DNA of 64,000 nucleotides from Selenomonas sp. oral taxon 920 (GTDB lineage Bacteria > Bacillota > Negativicutes > Selenomonadales > Selenomonadaceae), in assembly GCF_001717585.1 (NCBI RefSeq), contig NZ_CP017042.1, positions 1,511,001-1,575,000 on the forward strand, written 5' to 3'. The translations under genes were made by a program, and so were the position numbers. Below are positions 33,959 through 42,304 of this stretch, one piece after another. Position 1 is the first letter of the stretch, and every line of letters starts with the position of its first letter. The notes beneath the pieces were generated by a model. That model was not told the origin of the DNA and ran no database searches. It saw only the letters and a list, made by a program, of their open reading frames with translations.

Positions 33959-35157
33959 CAGTCCACCAATACGGGGCTGTGGCTCTCCTGCCACGGCAGC
34001 CCCCATACATTCAGTGCATCCATGAACGGATCGGGGTCGAACTCCTCGACGTTGAACACACCGGGACGGCGCCACTTGCCCGTCATCACCATCATCGCAC
34101 CGATCATTGCAGGCACACCGGTCGTGTAGGCGACTGCCTGCGAACCGACCTCGGCGTAGCACTTTTCATGATCGCAGACATTGTAAAGATAGTAGTTCTT
34201 TTCCTTGCCGTCCTTCTTTCCGCGGAAGATGCAGCCGATGTTCGTCTTGCCCTTTGTGCGCGGGCCGAGGCTCGCGGGGTCGGGCAGCACCGCCTTTAGG
34301 AATTGAAGCGGGATGATCTTATGTCCCTCGAAGTCAATCGGCTCGATCGAGGTCATGCCGACGTTCTCAAGGCAGCGCAGATGCGTCAGATAGCTTTCGC
34401 CGAACGTCATAAAGAAGCGGATGCGCTTGATGCCCTTGATATTCTTTGCAAGCGACTCAAGCTCCTCGTGGTGCAGGAGATACATATCCTTCGGCCCGAC
34501 CTCGGCAAAGTCATAGACGCGCTTGATCTCCATCGGCTCCGTCTCGACCCATGCGCCGTTTTCCCAGTAGCTGCCCTTCGCCGAGACCTCACGAATGTTG
34601 ATCTCGGGGTTGAAATTCGTCGCAAAGGGATAGCCGTGGTCGCCGCCGTTGCAGTCGAGGATATCGATGTAGTTGATCTCGTCAAACTCATGCTTCATCG
34701 CGTACGCACTGAACACGCCCGTCACACCCGGATCAAAGCCCGAGCCGAGCAGCGCCGTCAGCCCCGCCTCGCGGAAACGATCGGCGTATGCCCACTGCCA
34801 GCTGTACTCGAACTTCGCCGTGTCCTCCGGCTCGTAGTTCGCCGTATCGACATAGTGCACGCCCGCCGCAAGGCATGCGTCCATGATGTGCAGATCCTGG
34901 TACGGGAGCGCAAGGTTGAGCACCACATCGGGCTGAAACTCTCGGATGAGTGCCGTGAGCGCTGATACATCATCCGCATCCACGGCGGCGGTCTGAATCT
35001 TCGTCCTGCCCCCGTCCAGCTTCGCCTTCAGTGCATCGCATTTTGACTTTGTACGCGAGGCGATGAGGATTTCCTCAAAGACCTCCGGATTCTGACAGCA
35101 TTTATGTACGGCGACGCTTGCCACGCCGCCCGCACCGATGATCATCGCTTTTCCCAT
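33958..35157 (-). CDS. Carboxynorspermidine/carboxyspermidine dehydrogenase (saccharopine dehydrogenase family)
   Basis: A 399-residue NAD(P)-dependent enzyme condensing a diamine with aspartate semialdehyde. The N-terminal Rossmann motif is MIIGAGGVASVAVHKCCQNP; later runs include YVDTANYEPEDTAKFEYSWQ and LGSGFDPGVTGVFSAYA, which mark the CANSDH group within the LYS9 family. The following gene, the matching decarboxylase, overlaps by one base. Start ATG follows AAGGAGGCGG. Selenomonads are known for unusual polyamine use, including cadaverine bound to peptidoglycan. Which diamine this enzyme uses cannot be told here. Confidence 0.92.
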   Translation of the reverse strand: MGKAMIIGAGGVASVAVHKCCQNPEVFEEILIASRTKSKCDALKAKLDGGRTKIQTAAVDADDVSALTALIREFQPDVVLNLALPYQDLHIMDACLAAGVHYVDTANYEPEDTAKFEYSWQWAYADRFREAGLTALLGSGFDPGVTGVFSAYAMKHEFDEINYIDILDCNGGDHGYPFATNFNPEINIREVSAKGSYWENGAWVETEPMEIKRVYDFAEVGPKDMYLLHHEELESLAKNIKGIKRIRFFMTFGESYLTHLRCLENVGMTSIEPIDFEGHKIIPLQFLKAVLPDPASLGPRTKGKTNIGCIFRGKKDGKEKNYYLYNVCDHEKCYAEVGSQAVAYTTGVPAMIGAMMVMTGKWRRPGVFNVEEFDPDPFMDALNVWGLPWQESHSPVLVD

Positions 35158-35183
35158 GAAACCGCCTCCTTATCAATACCCCT

Positions 35184-35212
35184 ATCATACAACAGGAAAG
35201 GGGTCACTGCAA
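35184..35212 (-). promoter_or_regulatory. Promoter of the carboxynorspermidine operon
   Basis: TTGCAG (35212-35207) and TATGAT (35189-35184) with a 17-base spacer. The -35 box overlaps the loop of the chemoreceptor terminator. Confidence 0.6.
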
Positions 35213-35225
35213 GAGCAGCGACCCC
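35200..35225 (-). terminator. Terminator of the chemoreceptor gene
   Basis: GGGGTCGCTGC and GCAGTGACCCC (one G-U pair), four-base loop, then TTTCC on the minus strand. Confidence 0.7.
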
Positions 35226-35243
35226 CATTGACATTTTTATCGT

Positions 35244-37250
35244 TTACAGTTTGAACTTCTTCGTCTCATCCGCAAGCTCATCCGCAAGACCGGAGAGGCG
35301 ACGCGTCGCCGCAGCAACCTCCTGCATCGACGCGGACTGCTCCTCCGTCGCCGCAGATACGCTCTGCGCACCATCAGCGTTTGCCGTGCTGACCTTTTGG
35401 ATCTCCTCGATCTGCGCACGTACCGTCTGCGTCTCATTCTCCATCTGTCGGATGCCTGTGGTAATGTCCTTCACGCCGTCACCGAGCTGCTGAATCGACT
35501 CTGCGATCGACTGGAACACGTCGTCTGCCGTGCGCACCGAGTCCAGGCCGTGCCCGACATACTCGCTGCCGCGCTTGCCGGCCTCCACCGCACGCTCCAT
35601 ATCCGCTTGTACGGACTGCATTGTCTCTGAGATCCTCTTCGAGAACTCGCCCGACTCCTCGGCGAGCTTTCGGACCTCCTCGGCAACAACGGCAAAGCCG
35701 CGCCCATGCTCGCCCGCACGCGCAGCCTCAATCGCCGCGTTAAGCGCGAGCAGGTTCGTCTGCTCGGCAATGCTGCCGATGACCTCGACGCTGTGGCTGA
35801 TCTCCTCGGAGCTTTTGCCAAGCGCCGAGATCGCGGCATCGACCGTCTCGGAGCCGTTCTTGATCTGTTCCATGTAGCTGACGACCTCGTCAATGGAGCG
35901 GCGCCCCTCACGCACGCGGTCGACCGTGTGGTTTGTCACCTCTGCAACCACACCTGCCTGCTTCGACATCTTTTCCGCATGATTTGAAATCGATGCCGTC
36001 GCATTTGCAACCGAGTCAGAGGCGGCAGACTGATGCTCTGCACCTTCTGCGATCTCAGTGATCGACGCAGCAACGTGGTTCGATGCCTCCGCAGACTGCT
36101 GTGATGCCTCGGTGAGCGCCTCCGCCGAGGCCGACAACTCTGCGGCGTTGGACTGAATCCGCTTGATCAGTGTGTTGAGCGTGTGCCGCATCTTGATGAA
36201 GCCATCCGAGAGCTGTCCCATCTCATCCTGCGAGGTAATCGTCTTCGGCGTTTCGCGCAGATCGCCGCTGTTGATGATCTCACAGACGCGTACTGCCTTC
36301 TGAATATTTGCCGCAAAACTGTTCGAGATGAAGAAGATAATCACCGAGATTGCGAGGAGAATGACAACCGTCAGCCCCGCGAGCACCATCAACAGCGCAT
36401 GGGCATTCTCAAGGATCTCACTGTCGGATGCCTCTGACATGACGACCCAGCGACGACCATCAAGATGAATCGGCACGAGTATGCCCGTCATCTCCTCCCC
36501 CGACTCACGCGCATAGTGTGCAAGTGCGGGTTCATCCTTATCGATTACAGACTTAAAGGCATCCACAAGGCTCATCGAGATCTTGACGCTCGAGACCTCC
36601 TTGCTGAAGTCGAGCTTTCCGACCTGCGCCGCCTCATTCGGATGGATGATGACAATCCCCGTCTCATCCATAACGACGAGCTGTCCTGTGCGGTACGTCG
36701 CCATCTTCGAGAGCGTCTCGTCAAACCGCGAGAGACCGACCGTGCCCGTGACAATCCCCGTGAGCGTACCATTCTCTAGAACAGGAACAGCGATAACCGT
36801 GACTACCTTGCCCGTAATCGCCGAGATCACCGGCTCAGAGACAACTACCTTCTTCGTCTGAACCGCCTTCTTGAAATAGTCACGGTCACTGCGATCAAGT
36901 ACACTGCCGTCCGAGTCAATGCCAATGCCGTTTACATCCAGATAGGAAATGTTTGAGAACACATCCGTATCCTGCTTGACCTCCTGCAGCTTTGCCAGCC
37001 GCGCCGCATCATCACCGTGAAGGATCGCCGAGCTCCGCGCCAGCGTTTCAAGATGAACCTCGTTCGTCTCGAAGATGCGCTGCACCTCGAGCGCTGCCTG
37101 CTTGCCGACGCCCTTGCCGATTGTATCCGCATTCTCCACGAGCATATCGCTCGCCATCTTGTAGCTGACGCCGAAGAACACAAGAAAACCGATGAGCATC
37201 ACAGGCAATACAGATACTAAAAACTTTGTCCGAATGGATGTAAACTGTAT
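35244..37250 (-). CDS. Methyl-accepting chemotaxis protein with dCache-type sensor
   Basis: A chemoreceptor of about 668 residues: N-terminal membrane segment ([18 protein letters not shown]), periplasmic Cache-like sensor (about 40-290, with DRDYFKKAV), second membrane segment ([18 protein letters not shown]), HAMP, then the signalling domain. The hairpin tip reads [20 protein letters not shown] through [13 protein letters not shown]. The first ATG/TTG options (37208, 37199) fall inside the first membrane helix and have no ribosome site. A GGGGAG site is five bases before an ATA at 37250, which would give [15 protein letters not shown], a typical receptor N-terminus. That start is my inference. 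No che genes are nearby. Confidence 0.88.
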   Translation of the reverse strand: MQFTSIRTKFLVSVLPVMLIGFLVFFGVSYKMASDMLVENADTIGKGVGKQAALEVQRIFETNEVHLETLARSSAILHGDDAARLAKLQEVKQDTDVFSNISYLDVNGIGIDSDGSVLDRSDRDYFKKAVQTKKVVVSEPVISAITGKVVTVIAVPVLENGTLTGIVTGTVGLSRFDETLSKMATYRTGQLVVMDETGIVIIHPNEAAQVGKLDFSKEVSSVKISMSLVDAFKSVIDKDEPALAHYARESGEEMTGILVPIHLDGRRWVVMSEASDSEILENAHALLMVLAGLTVVILLAISVIIFFISNSFAANIQKAVRVCEIINSGDLRETPKTITSQDEMGQLSDGFIKMRHTLNTLIKRIQSNAAELSASAEALTEASQQSAEASNHVAASITEIAEGAEHQSAASDSVANATASISNHAEKMSKQAGVVAEVTNHTVDRVREGRRSIDEVVSYMEQIKNGSETVDAAISALGKSSEEISHSVEVIGSIAEQTNLLALNAAIEAARAGEHGRGFAVVAEEVRKLAEESGEFSKRISETMQSVQADMERAVEAGKRGSEYVGHGLDSVRTADDVFQSIAESIQQLGDGVKDITTGIRQMENETQTVRAQIEEIQKVSTANADGAQSVSAATEEQSASMQEVAAATRRLSGLADELADETKKFKL

Positions 37251-37608
37251 GACTGCTCCCCTCTTTCAAAACATATTTCTATGGATATTCCAATGGATGT
37301 TTTTCACAGTATCACATATTTTCACGAATAACAAGGACTTTCTATAACAAACTCAGACATTAGTAATAGTAATAAATATTTGTATTCTGTGACAATTATA
37401 CATAAGGGGGCTGCCCCGATTTATCTTATACCATCAATATTTTTGTCCCAAGTAGTTTTCTTGTGCATACGGCAGAGGCTCTTGGTGCGTCAGCCCTGAC
37501 TTTTTCTTTTGTACTTCCTATGACAGAGCGCGCGTCTTGTGCTATAATAAGCACCGTGTATACAATATTTTAAGAAGCGATACAATATAACGAAAGGAGC
37601 CATTAATC
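37251..37608. other. 358-base intergenic region between divergent chemoreceptor and oxidoreductase genes
   Basis: The left part is A+T rich and must hold the chemoreceptor promoter, which I could not identify. The middle has a small GGGG/CCCC hairpin near 37406-37417. The right part holds the oxidoreductase promoter. I see no coding frame or RNA gene in it. Confidence 0.6.
37520..37548 (+). promoter_or_regulatory. Promoter of the GltD/NfnB-like gene
   Basis: ATGACA at 37520-37525, 17-base spacer, perfect TATAAT at 37543-37548, 60 bases before the ATG. Confidence 0.65.
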
Positions 37609-38838
37609 ATGGCTGTTCACGTCATCAACGAGGCACGCCGCTGTCTGCAGTGCAAGAAGCCTCTCTGCCGCATCAAAGGCTGCCCCGTGCAGACGAACGT
37701 CCCCGAGATGGTACGGCTCTTCCTCGACGGCAAGATCAATGAGGCGGGCGCGATGCTCTACGACAACAATCCGATGAGTGTCTTCTGCTCGCTCGTCTGT
37801 GATCATGACGCGCAGTGCGAGGGCAACTGCATTCAGGGGCGGCGCGGTGCTCCGATCCAGATCTCGAGCATCGAGCACTACATCTCAGACACCTACCTCG
37901 ACAAGCTCGTCCTCTCGCGCAAGTCCTACAACGGCCACAACGTCGCCGTCATCGGTGCGGGACCTGCGGGCATTGTGGTCGCGGTGAAGCTCGCGCAGGA
38001 GGGCTATGGCGTCACGATCTTTGAACGAATGCAGAAGATCGGCGGCATGCTGCGCTACGGCATTCCGGATTTCCGCCTGCCGCCTTCGACCATTGACCGC
38101 TACAGAGAGAAACTCCATACGCTTGGCATCCACATTCGTCCGAACACGACGATCGGCGGTGCGCTCAGTGTAGACGATCTCTTCCGCGACGGCTACGAGG
38201 CGATCTTTATGGGAACGGGCGCATGGCGTGCGAAGAGCCTCGGCATCCACGGAGAAACGCTCGGCAATTGTCACTTCGCCGTCAATTATCTCCAGAACCC
38301 CGATGTCTACCACCTCGGCGACCGCGTTGCCGTCATCGGCTCCGGCAACTCCGCGATGGATGTGGCACGCACAGCGATCCGCAAGGGCAGCCGTTACGTC
38401 ACGATCTACGCGCGGCGCAATGGGATCTCCGCAAGTGAGCGCGAGCTCGAGTATGCACTGATGGACGGCTGTGAGATCCAGTATGCCAAGGGCATTCACT
38501 CTGTCACGCCTGAAGGCCCAATGCTGTATGACCGCGTCTTTGACGAAGATCAGAACCTCATCAGCGAGGGCGAACCCTACCTCATTCCCGCGGACAGTAC
38601 GGTCATCGCGGCAAGTCAGGCGGCAAAGGACAAGATTGTCCGCACGACGACGGGCATCAAGCTCAATGAGAAGGGATTGGTTATCGTCGATGAGAACGGC
38701 ATGACCGGACGCGACGGCGTATTCTCTGCGGGCGACGTTGTATTTGGTCCATGGAACGTCGTGCAGGTCGTCAAGGAAGCAAAACACGTCGCAAACGCAA
38801 TGATTCATTATTTGGAAGAGCGCGGTGCGAAGTCGTAA
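37609..38838 (+). CDS. NAD(P)H-dependent oxidoreductase, glutamate synthase small subunit (GltD/NfnB) family
   Basis: A 409-residue FAD/Fe-S protein. The N-terminal domain has paired Cys runs for two 4Fe-4S clusters (RRCLQCKKPLCRIKGCPVQ, then CSLVCDHDAQCEGNC). FAD motif VAVIGAGPAGIVVAVKLA, GGMLRYGIPDFRLP, NAD(P)H motif VAVIGSGNSAMDVARTA, and VFSAGDVVFGPWNVV follow. It is shorter than the roughly 460-residue GltD/GltA forms. No large glutamate synthase subunit is adjacent, so NADPH-dependent GOGAT, an NfnB-type partner or another electron-delivery role are all possible. Start follows AAAGGAG. Confidence 0.82.
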   Translation: MAVHVINEARRCLQCKKPLCRIKGCPVQTNVPEMVRLFLDGKINEAGAMLYDNNPMSVFCSLVCDHDAQCEGNCIQGRRGAPIQISSIEHYISDTYLDKLVLSRKSYNGHNVAVIGAGPAGIVVAVKLAQEGYGVTIFERMQKIGGMLRYGIPDFRLPPSTIDRYREKLHTLGIHIRPNTTIGGALSVDDLFRDGYEAIFMGTGAWRAKSLGIHGETLGNCHFAVNYLQNPDVYHLGDRVAVIGSGNSAMDVARTAIRKGSRYVTIYARRNGISASERELEYALMDGCEIQYAKGIHSVTPEGPMLYDRVFDEDQNLISEGEPYLIPADSTVIAASQAAKDKIVRTTTGIKLNEKGLVIVDENGMTGRDGVFSAGDVVFGPWNVVQVVKEAKHVANAMIHYLEERGAKS

Positions 38839-38887
38839 TGTACCGTTACGACTCCGTCTGCCACGGTAAGAAGCAAAGGAGACACCT

Positions 38888-39193
38888 ATGACCATGAGCG
38901 ATCACGAGATCACGGATCTCGTACGACAGATGGCAGCGCCGCCCCCACCCCCAACCTACGGTGAGGCAGAGGTGGAGGAACTCGTGCGCATGCACGCGGG
39001 CGGACGCCACAAAATGCGCAGCGAGGCAGAGATCCTTGCGCGCTACAACCTCGGACGTCAGCAGTACAAGCAGCTGAAGCTCAGCCGCGAGAATAACCGC
39101 GAGCAGCAGCAGATGCTCTATGCCGAGCTGAAAGTCCTCGGCTGGGTGCTCGGCCGCAAGGAGCGGGATGTTGTCATGGAGATCAACACATGA
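38888..39193 (+). CDS. Small hypothetical protein upstream of trpE
   Basis: 101 residues, not recognised. The N-terminus is acidic with a Pro run (MAAPPPPPTYGEAEVEELV). The rest is helical and charged (SEAEILARYNLGRQQYKQ, NNREQQQMLYAELK), ending ERDVVMEINT. No membrane segment. AAAGGAG lies six bases before the ATG, and the stop overlaps the trpE start (ATGA), so it is real and coupled to trpE. The helical middle could bind nucleic acid, but that is only a guess. Confidence 0.75.
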   Translation: MTMSDHEITDLVRQMAAPPPPPTYGEAEVEELVRMHAGGRHKMRSEAEILARYNLGRQQYKQLKLSRENNREQQQMLYAELKVLGWVLGRKERDVVMEINT

Positions 39194-40692
39194 AGCTGAG
39201 CCTGAGCAAAGAGGATTTTATCGCTGCAGCAAAGAATGCGAACCTCGTCACTGTCTCCACCGAGCTGACGATGGATCTCGACACGCCCGTTTCCATCTAC
39301 TATAAGCTGGTCGGGGACAAAAAGGGCTACATCATGGAGTCCGTCGATACGACGCAGCAGCAGTTCGGGCGCTACTCCTTCATCGGCGGTGAGCCGTTCG
39401 TGCGCGTACAGGTATTTGCAGACAAACTCCTCGTGAGCGAGAACGGTCTGATGAAGAGCATCACGGGAGCGCCGCATGAGACAATGAAGGCATATGCCGC
39501 ACGCTTCACGCCCGCCCGCACGGACGAGGCGTCACTTCCCCTTGTCCACGGCGGGCTTGCGGGCTATTTCACATACGAGACGGCAGCGACGTTTGACCGT
39601 GTGCGCGGCGTACACCTAGACGGCGAGCAGCTGCTCGGTCAGTTCATGATGTGCCGCTATCTCGTCGTTTACGACGCTCTGAGAAACGCCGCACAGCTGC
39701 ACTACCTCGCCGATATTCGGGAGGGCGACGATACGGAGGAGCTCTACGACACGATTGCGGAGCGCCTCGCGGCCATGCGCACACGCCTTGCTGCACCATT
39801 CACGCCGCCTGCTGCGCCGGCCTCGAAGCGCAGCACCCCCGTCGACTTTATGGCGCGGTATGGAGAGGCACCGAGGGATTTTCTTGCGACGGTCGACACG
39901 ATCAAGGAACACATCTGCGCCGGCGACATCTTTCAGGCGGTGCCGTCCTTCCGCTTCCGCGCGAAGATCACGCGTCCCGCCTTCCTCTTCTATCGCCGGC
40001 TGCGGCAAGTCAATCCCTCACCCTATATGTTCTACTACAACTTCGGTGAGGTAAAGCTCGTCGGAGCCTCCCCCGAGATGCTGATCAAGGTATCCGGCGA
40101 TACTGTCTATACCTACCCCATTGCAGGCACGCGGAAGCGCGGCAAAAATGATGAGGAGGATGCGCTGCTTGCCGCCGATCTGCGCTCCGACGAGAAGGAA
40201 TGTGCCGAGCACGCGATGCTCGTCGATCTCGCGCGCAACGACCTCGGGCGCATCAGCGTCCCCGGCTCGGTGCGTGTGCCGAAGCTCATGGAGATCGAAC
40301 GTTTCTCCCACGTCTCGCACATGGTGAGCAGTGTCGTCGGTGAGATTGCACCCGTGTATGCACCGATGGATGTCCTGCGCGCAACCTTTCCCGCAGGAAC
40401 CGTCAGCGGCGCGCCGAAATTGCGCGCGATGGAGATTATTCACGAAGAGGAGCAGGAACCACGCGGCTTCTACGCGGGTACGGTCGGCTATATGGATTTT
40501 CGCGGCAATATGGACATGTGCATCACCCTGCGCACCATGTGCATCGAAAACGACGATACGGCGATCATCCAGTCGGGCGCGGGCATCGTCAAGGACTCCG
40601 TCCCCGAGAAAGAATACCTCGAGATTCTGCAAAAGGCAAAGGCACTCTTCGAGGTAGTAGAGGAGGTGGAGAACAATGCTGCTTTTGCTTGA
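39190..40692 (+). CDS. trpE: Anthranilate synthase component I (TrpE/PabB family)
   Basis: A 500-residue chorismate-utilising enzyme. The N-terminal regulatory part has ESVDTTQQQFGRYSFIGGEP, similar to the Trp-binding LLES region of TrpE. The catalytic half has AGDIFQAVPSFRF, NPSPYMFYYNFG, YPIAGTRKRGKN, HAMLVDLARNDLGR, FPAGTVSGAPKLRAMEII, and AGIVKDSVPEKEYLE. Its 3' end overlaps trpG by 17 bases. Length and GAGTVSGAPK-type motif favour TrpE, but trpD-C-F-B-A do not follow, so a 4-amino-4-deoxychorismate (PabB) role remains possible. Confidence 0.9.
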   Translation: MKLSLSKEDFIAAAKNANLVTVSTELTMDLDTPVSIYYKLVGDKKGYIMESVDTTQQQFGRYSFIGGEPFVRVQVFADKLLVSENGLMKSITGAPHETMKAYAARFTPARTDEASLPLVHGGLAGYFTYETAATFDRVRGVHLDGEQLLGQFMMCRYLVVYDALRNAAQLHYLADIREGDDTEELYDTIAERLAAMRTRLAAPFTPPAAPASKRSTPVDFMARYGEAPRDFLATVDTIKEHICAGDIFQAVPSFRFRAKITRPAFLFYRRLRQVNPSPYMFYYNFGEVKLVGASPEMLIKVSGDTVYTYPIAGTRKRGKNDEEDALLAADLRSDEKECAEHAMLVDLARNDLGRISVPGSVRVPKLMEIERFSHVSHMVSSVVGEIAPVYAPMDVLRATFPAGTVSGAPKLRAMEIIHEEEQEPRGFYAGTVGYMDFRGNMDMCITLRTMCIENDDTAIIQSGAGIVKDSVPEKEYLEILQKAKALFEVVEEVENNAAFA

Positions 40693-41251
40693 CAACTACG
40701 ATTCCTTCACCTACAACGTCTACCAGCTCCTCACAAAGCTCGGCGCAGAGGTCGAGGTCGTCCGAAACGATGCAATGACAGTTGATGAGATTCGCGCAAA
40801 GAAATACAAGGGCATCGTGATCTCCCCCGGCCCCGGACTGCCAAAGGATGCGGGCATTACCGAAGAGGTCATTCGCGAGCTGGGCGCGGACACACCGATT
40901 CTCGGCATCTGTCTCGGACATCAGGCGATCGGCGAGGTGTTCGGCGGTCGTGTCGTCCGTGCACACGAGATCGTCCACGGCAAGGCATCTCCCATTCGTC
41001 ACCACGGCACGGGCATCTATCGGGATATCCACGCGGGCACGCAGGTCGCACGCTACCACTCCCTCATCATCGAGCGCGAGAGCCTTCCCGATGTGCTTGA
41101 GATCACGAGCGACCTCGGTGACGGGACGATAATGGGCGTGCGGCACAAGACCCTCCCCATCGAGGGCATCCAGTTTCATCCTGAGTCCATCCTGACCCGC
41201 GACGGGCAGACCATGATGGAGAACTATCTGACAGATATCGAGGCATTATGA
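40676..41251 (+). CDS. trpG: Anthranilate/aminodeoxychorismate synthase glutamine amidotransferase
   Basis: A 191-residue class I amidotransferase supplying ammonia to the TrpE partner. Seen: LLLDNYDSFTYNVYQLL, ISPGPGLPKDAG, nucleophile Cys in GICLGHQAIGEVFGG, and the His-Glu pair in GIQFHPESILT. Such subunits often serve both anthranilate and p-aminobenzoate synthesis. Starts inside the trpE 3' end and overlaps the next gene (ATGA). Confidence 0.94.
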   Translation: MLLLLDNYDSFTYNVYQLLTKLGAEVEVVRNDAMTVDEIRAKKYKGIVISPGPGLPKDAGITEEVIRELGADTPILGICLGHQAIGEVFGGRVVRAHEIVHGKASPIRHHGTGIYRDIHAGTQVARYHSLIIERESLPDVLEITSDLGDGTIMGVRHKTLPIEGIQFHPESILTRDGQTMMENYLTDIEAL

Positions 41252-42060
41252 GCGAAAAACGATACGACGACATCCTCCTTATCAGCGATCTGGACGGCAC
41301 GCTGATCCCGCGCTATGAGATGATCTCCGAAGAAAATGTGCGTGCACTCAACGCATTCACCGCTGCGGGCGGAGCCTTTGCCGCCGCAACGGGGCGCACG
41401 CCGGGCTCTGCTCTCCCCTATCTCGAAGGAATTACGGTCAACGCGCCGAGCATCTTCTTCAACGGAGCCATGCTGAAAGACATCTCGGCGGATCGTGTAC
41501 TCGAAACACGCGCCCTCGAGGGTGATCTCTGGCGCACGTTCGCCGCACGCGTACTCTATCAGTTCCCGCGCGCCTGCGTCGAGGTCTATACGGAGGAGCA
41601 CTGCTACATCCTCAGCCCGGAGACAAACGACGATCCGCGCCTCACGGGCGAGTTCTACAATGTCAATCACACGGAACTGCGCGCCGTTGAAAGCAAACGC
41701 TGGCTGAAGTTCTTTATCTGCGATGCCCCCATCAACTTGAGCTTTGTGCAGGGTCTTGCGCAGGAACTCGGCATTGACAAGTGCTCTACCTCGTTTTACT
41801 CCGAGGCAAACTACCTCGAATTCGTCCCGCCGCATACGAGCAAAGGTGCGATGGCGGAAGTACTGAGAGAAATGCCTGCCTACGCGGGGCGGCGCGTCAT
41901 CGCCTGCGGTGACTACGGCAACGATGCCGAGCTCCTGCGCGTCGCGGACATCGGCATCGCCCCGGAGGATGCCTCTGCCGAGGCAAAGGCGGCAGCCGAT
42001 CGGATTGCACCGCCGTGCAGCGAACCGATTGTACCTTGGATCTTGAGGGAAGTGCTATAG
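41248..42060 (+). CDS. HAD superfamily (Cof/IIB type) phosphatase
   Basis: A 270-residue haloacid dehalogenase-like hydrolase. Motif I is LISDLDGTLIP, motif II AAATGRTPGSA, the C2B cap lies between, and motif IV is RVIACGDYGNDAELLRVA. These enzymes remove phosphate from sugar phosphates or other small metabolites. Overlap with trpG suggests translational coupling, but a link to aromatic synthesis is not evident. Substrate unknown. Confidence 0.88.
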   Translation: MSEKRYDDILLISDLDGTLIPRYEMISEENVRALNAFTAAGGAFAAATGRTPGSALPYLEGITVNAPSIFFNGAMLKDISADRVLETRALEGDLWRTFAARVLYQFPRACVEVYTEEHCYILSPETNDDPRLTGEFYNVNHTELRAVESKRWLKFFICDAPINLSFVQGLAQELGIDKCSTSFYSEANYLEFVPPHTSKGAMAEVLREMPAYAGRRVIACGDYGNDAELLRVADIGIAPEDASAEAKAAADRIAPPCSEPIVPWILREVL

Positions 42061-42225
42061 TGTACACCGCTTACGCGGTCTCCCCCTGCTGGTCTGTCCA
42101 AGAAGCAAGCCCAAATGGTACAGCTGATTGGGCAACAGACCGCATGGGAAAACGTCCCAAGAACACGAGCGTTAGCGATGTGTGACTGGCGTTGACCGTC
42201 CCTCGTTGCGACGGGGGAGACTTTT
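42061..42225 (+). other. Multi-hairpin intergenic element, possible structured RNA or repeat
   Basis: Directly after the HAD gene stop comes a strongly self-complementary stretch. Outer arms GTCTCCCCC (42078-42086) and GGGGGAGAC (42213-42221) enclose GGTCTGT/ACAGACC (42091-42097, 42135-42141), GCCCAA/TTGGGC (42109-42114, 42128-42133) and TGGGA/TCCCA (42145-42159). It ends in TTTT. The loop text AAATGGTACAGCTGA resembles the interior of the repeat at 21618. It may be an RNA, a 3'-UTR structure or a mobile-repeat remnant. Confidence 0.45.
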
Positions 42226-42241
42226 CATTTGCGGCACGCAA

Positions 42242-42272
42242 AAAGAGCACTGCAATTCGCAGTGCTCTTTTC
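42242..42272. terminator. Bidirectional terminator between the HAD gene and the porin gene
   Basis: A 13-base-pair stem (AAAAGAGCACTGC and complement) with a five-base loop between convergent genes, with A and T runs in the arms. Confidence 0.88.
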
Positions 42273-42304
42273 CATTGCCGTAAAACAGCAGATAAAGTGT
42301 TGAA

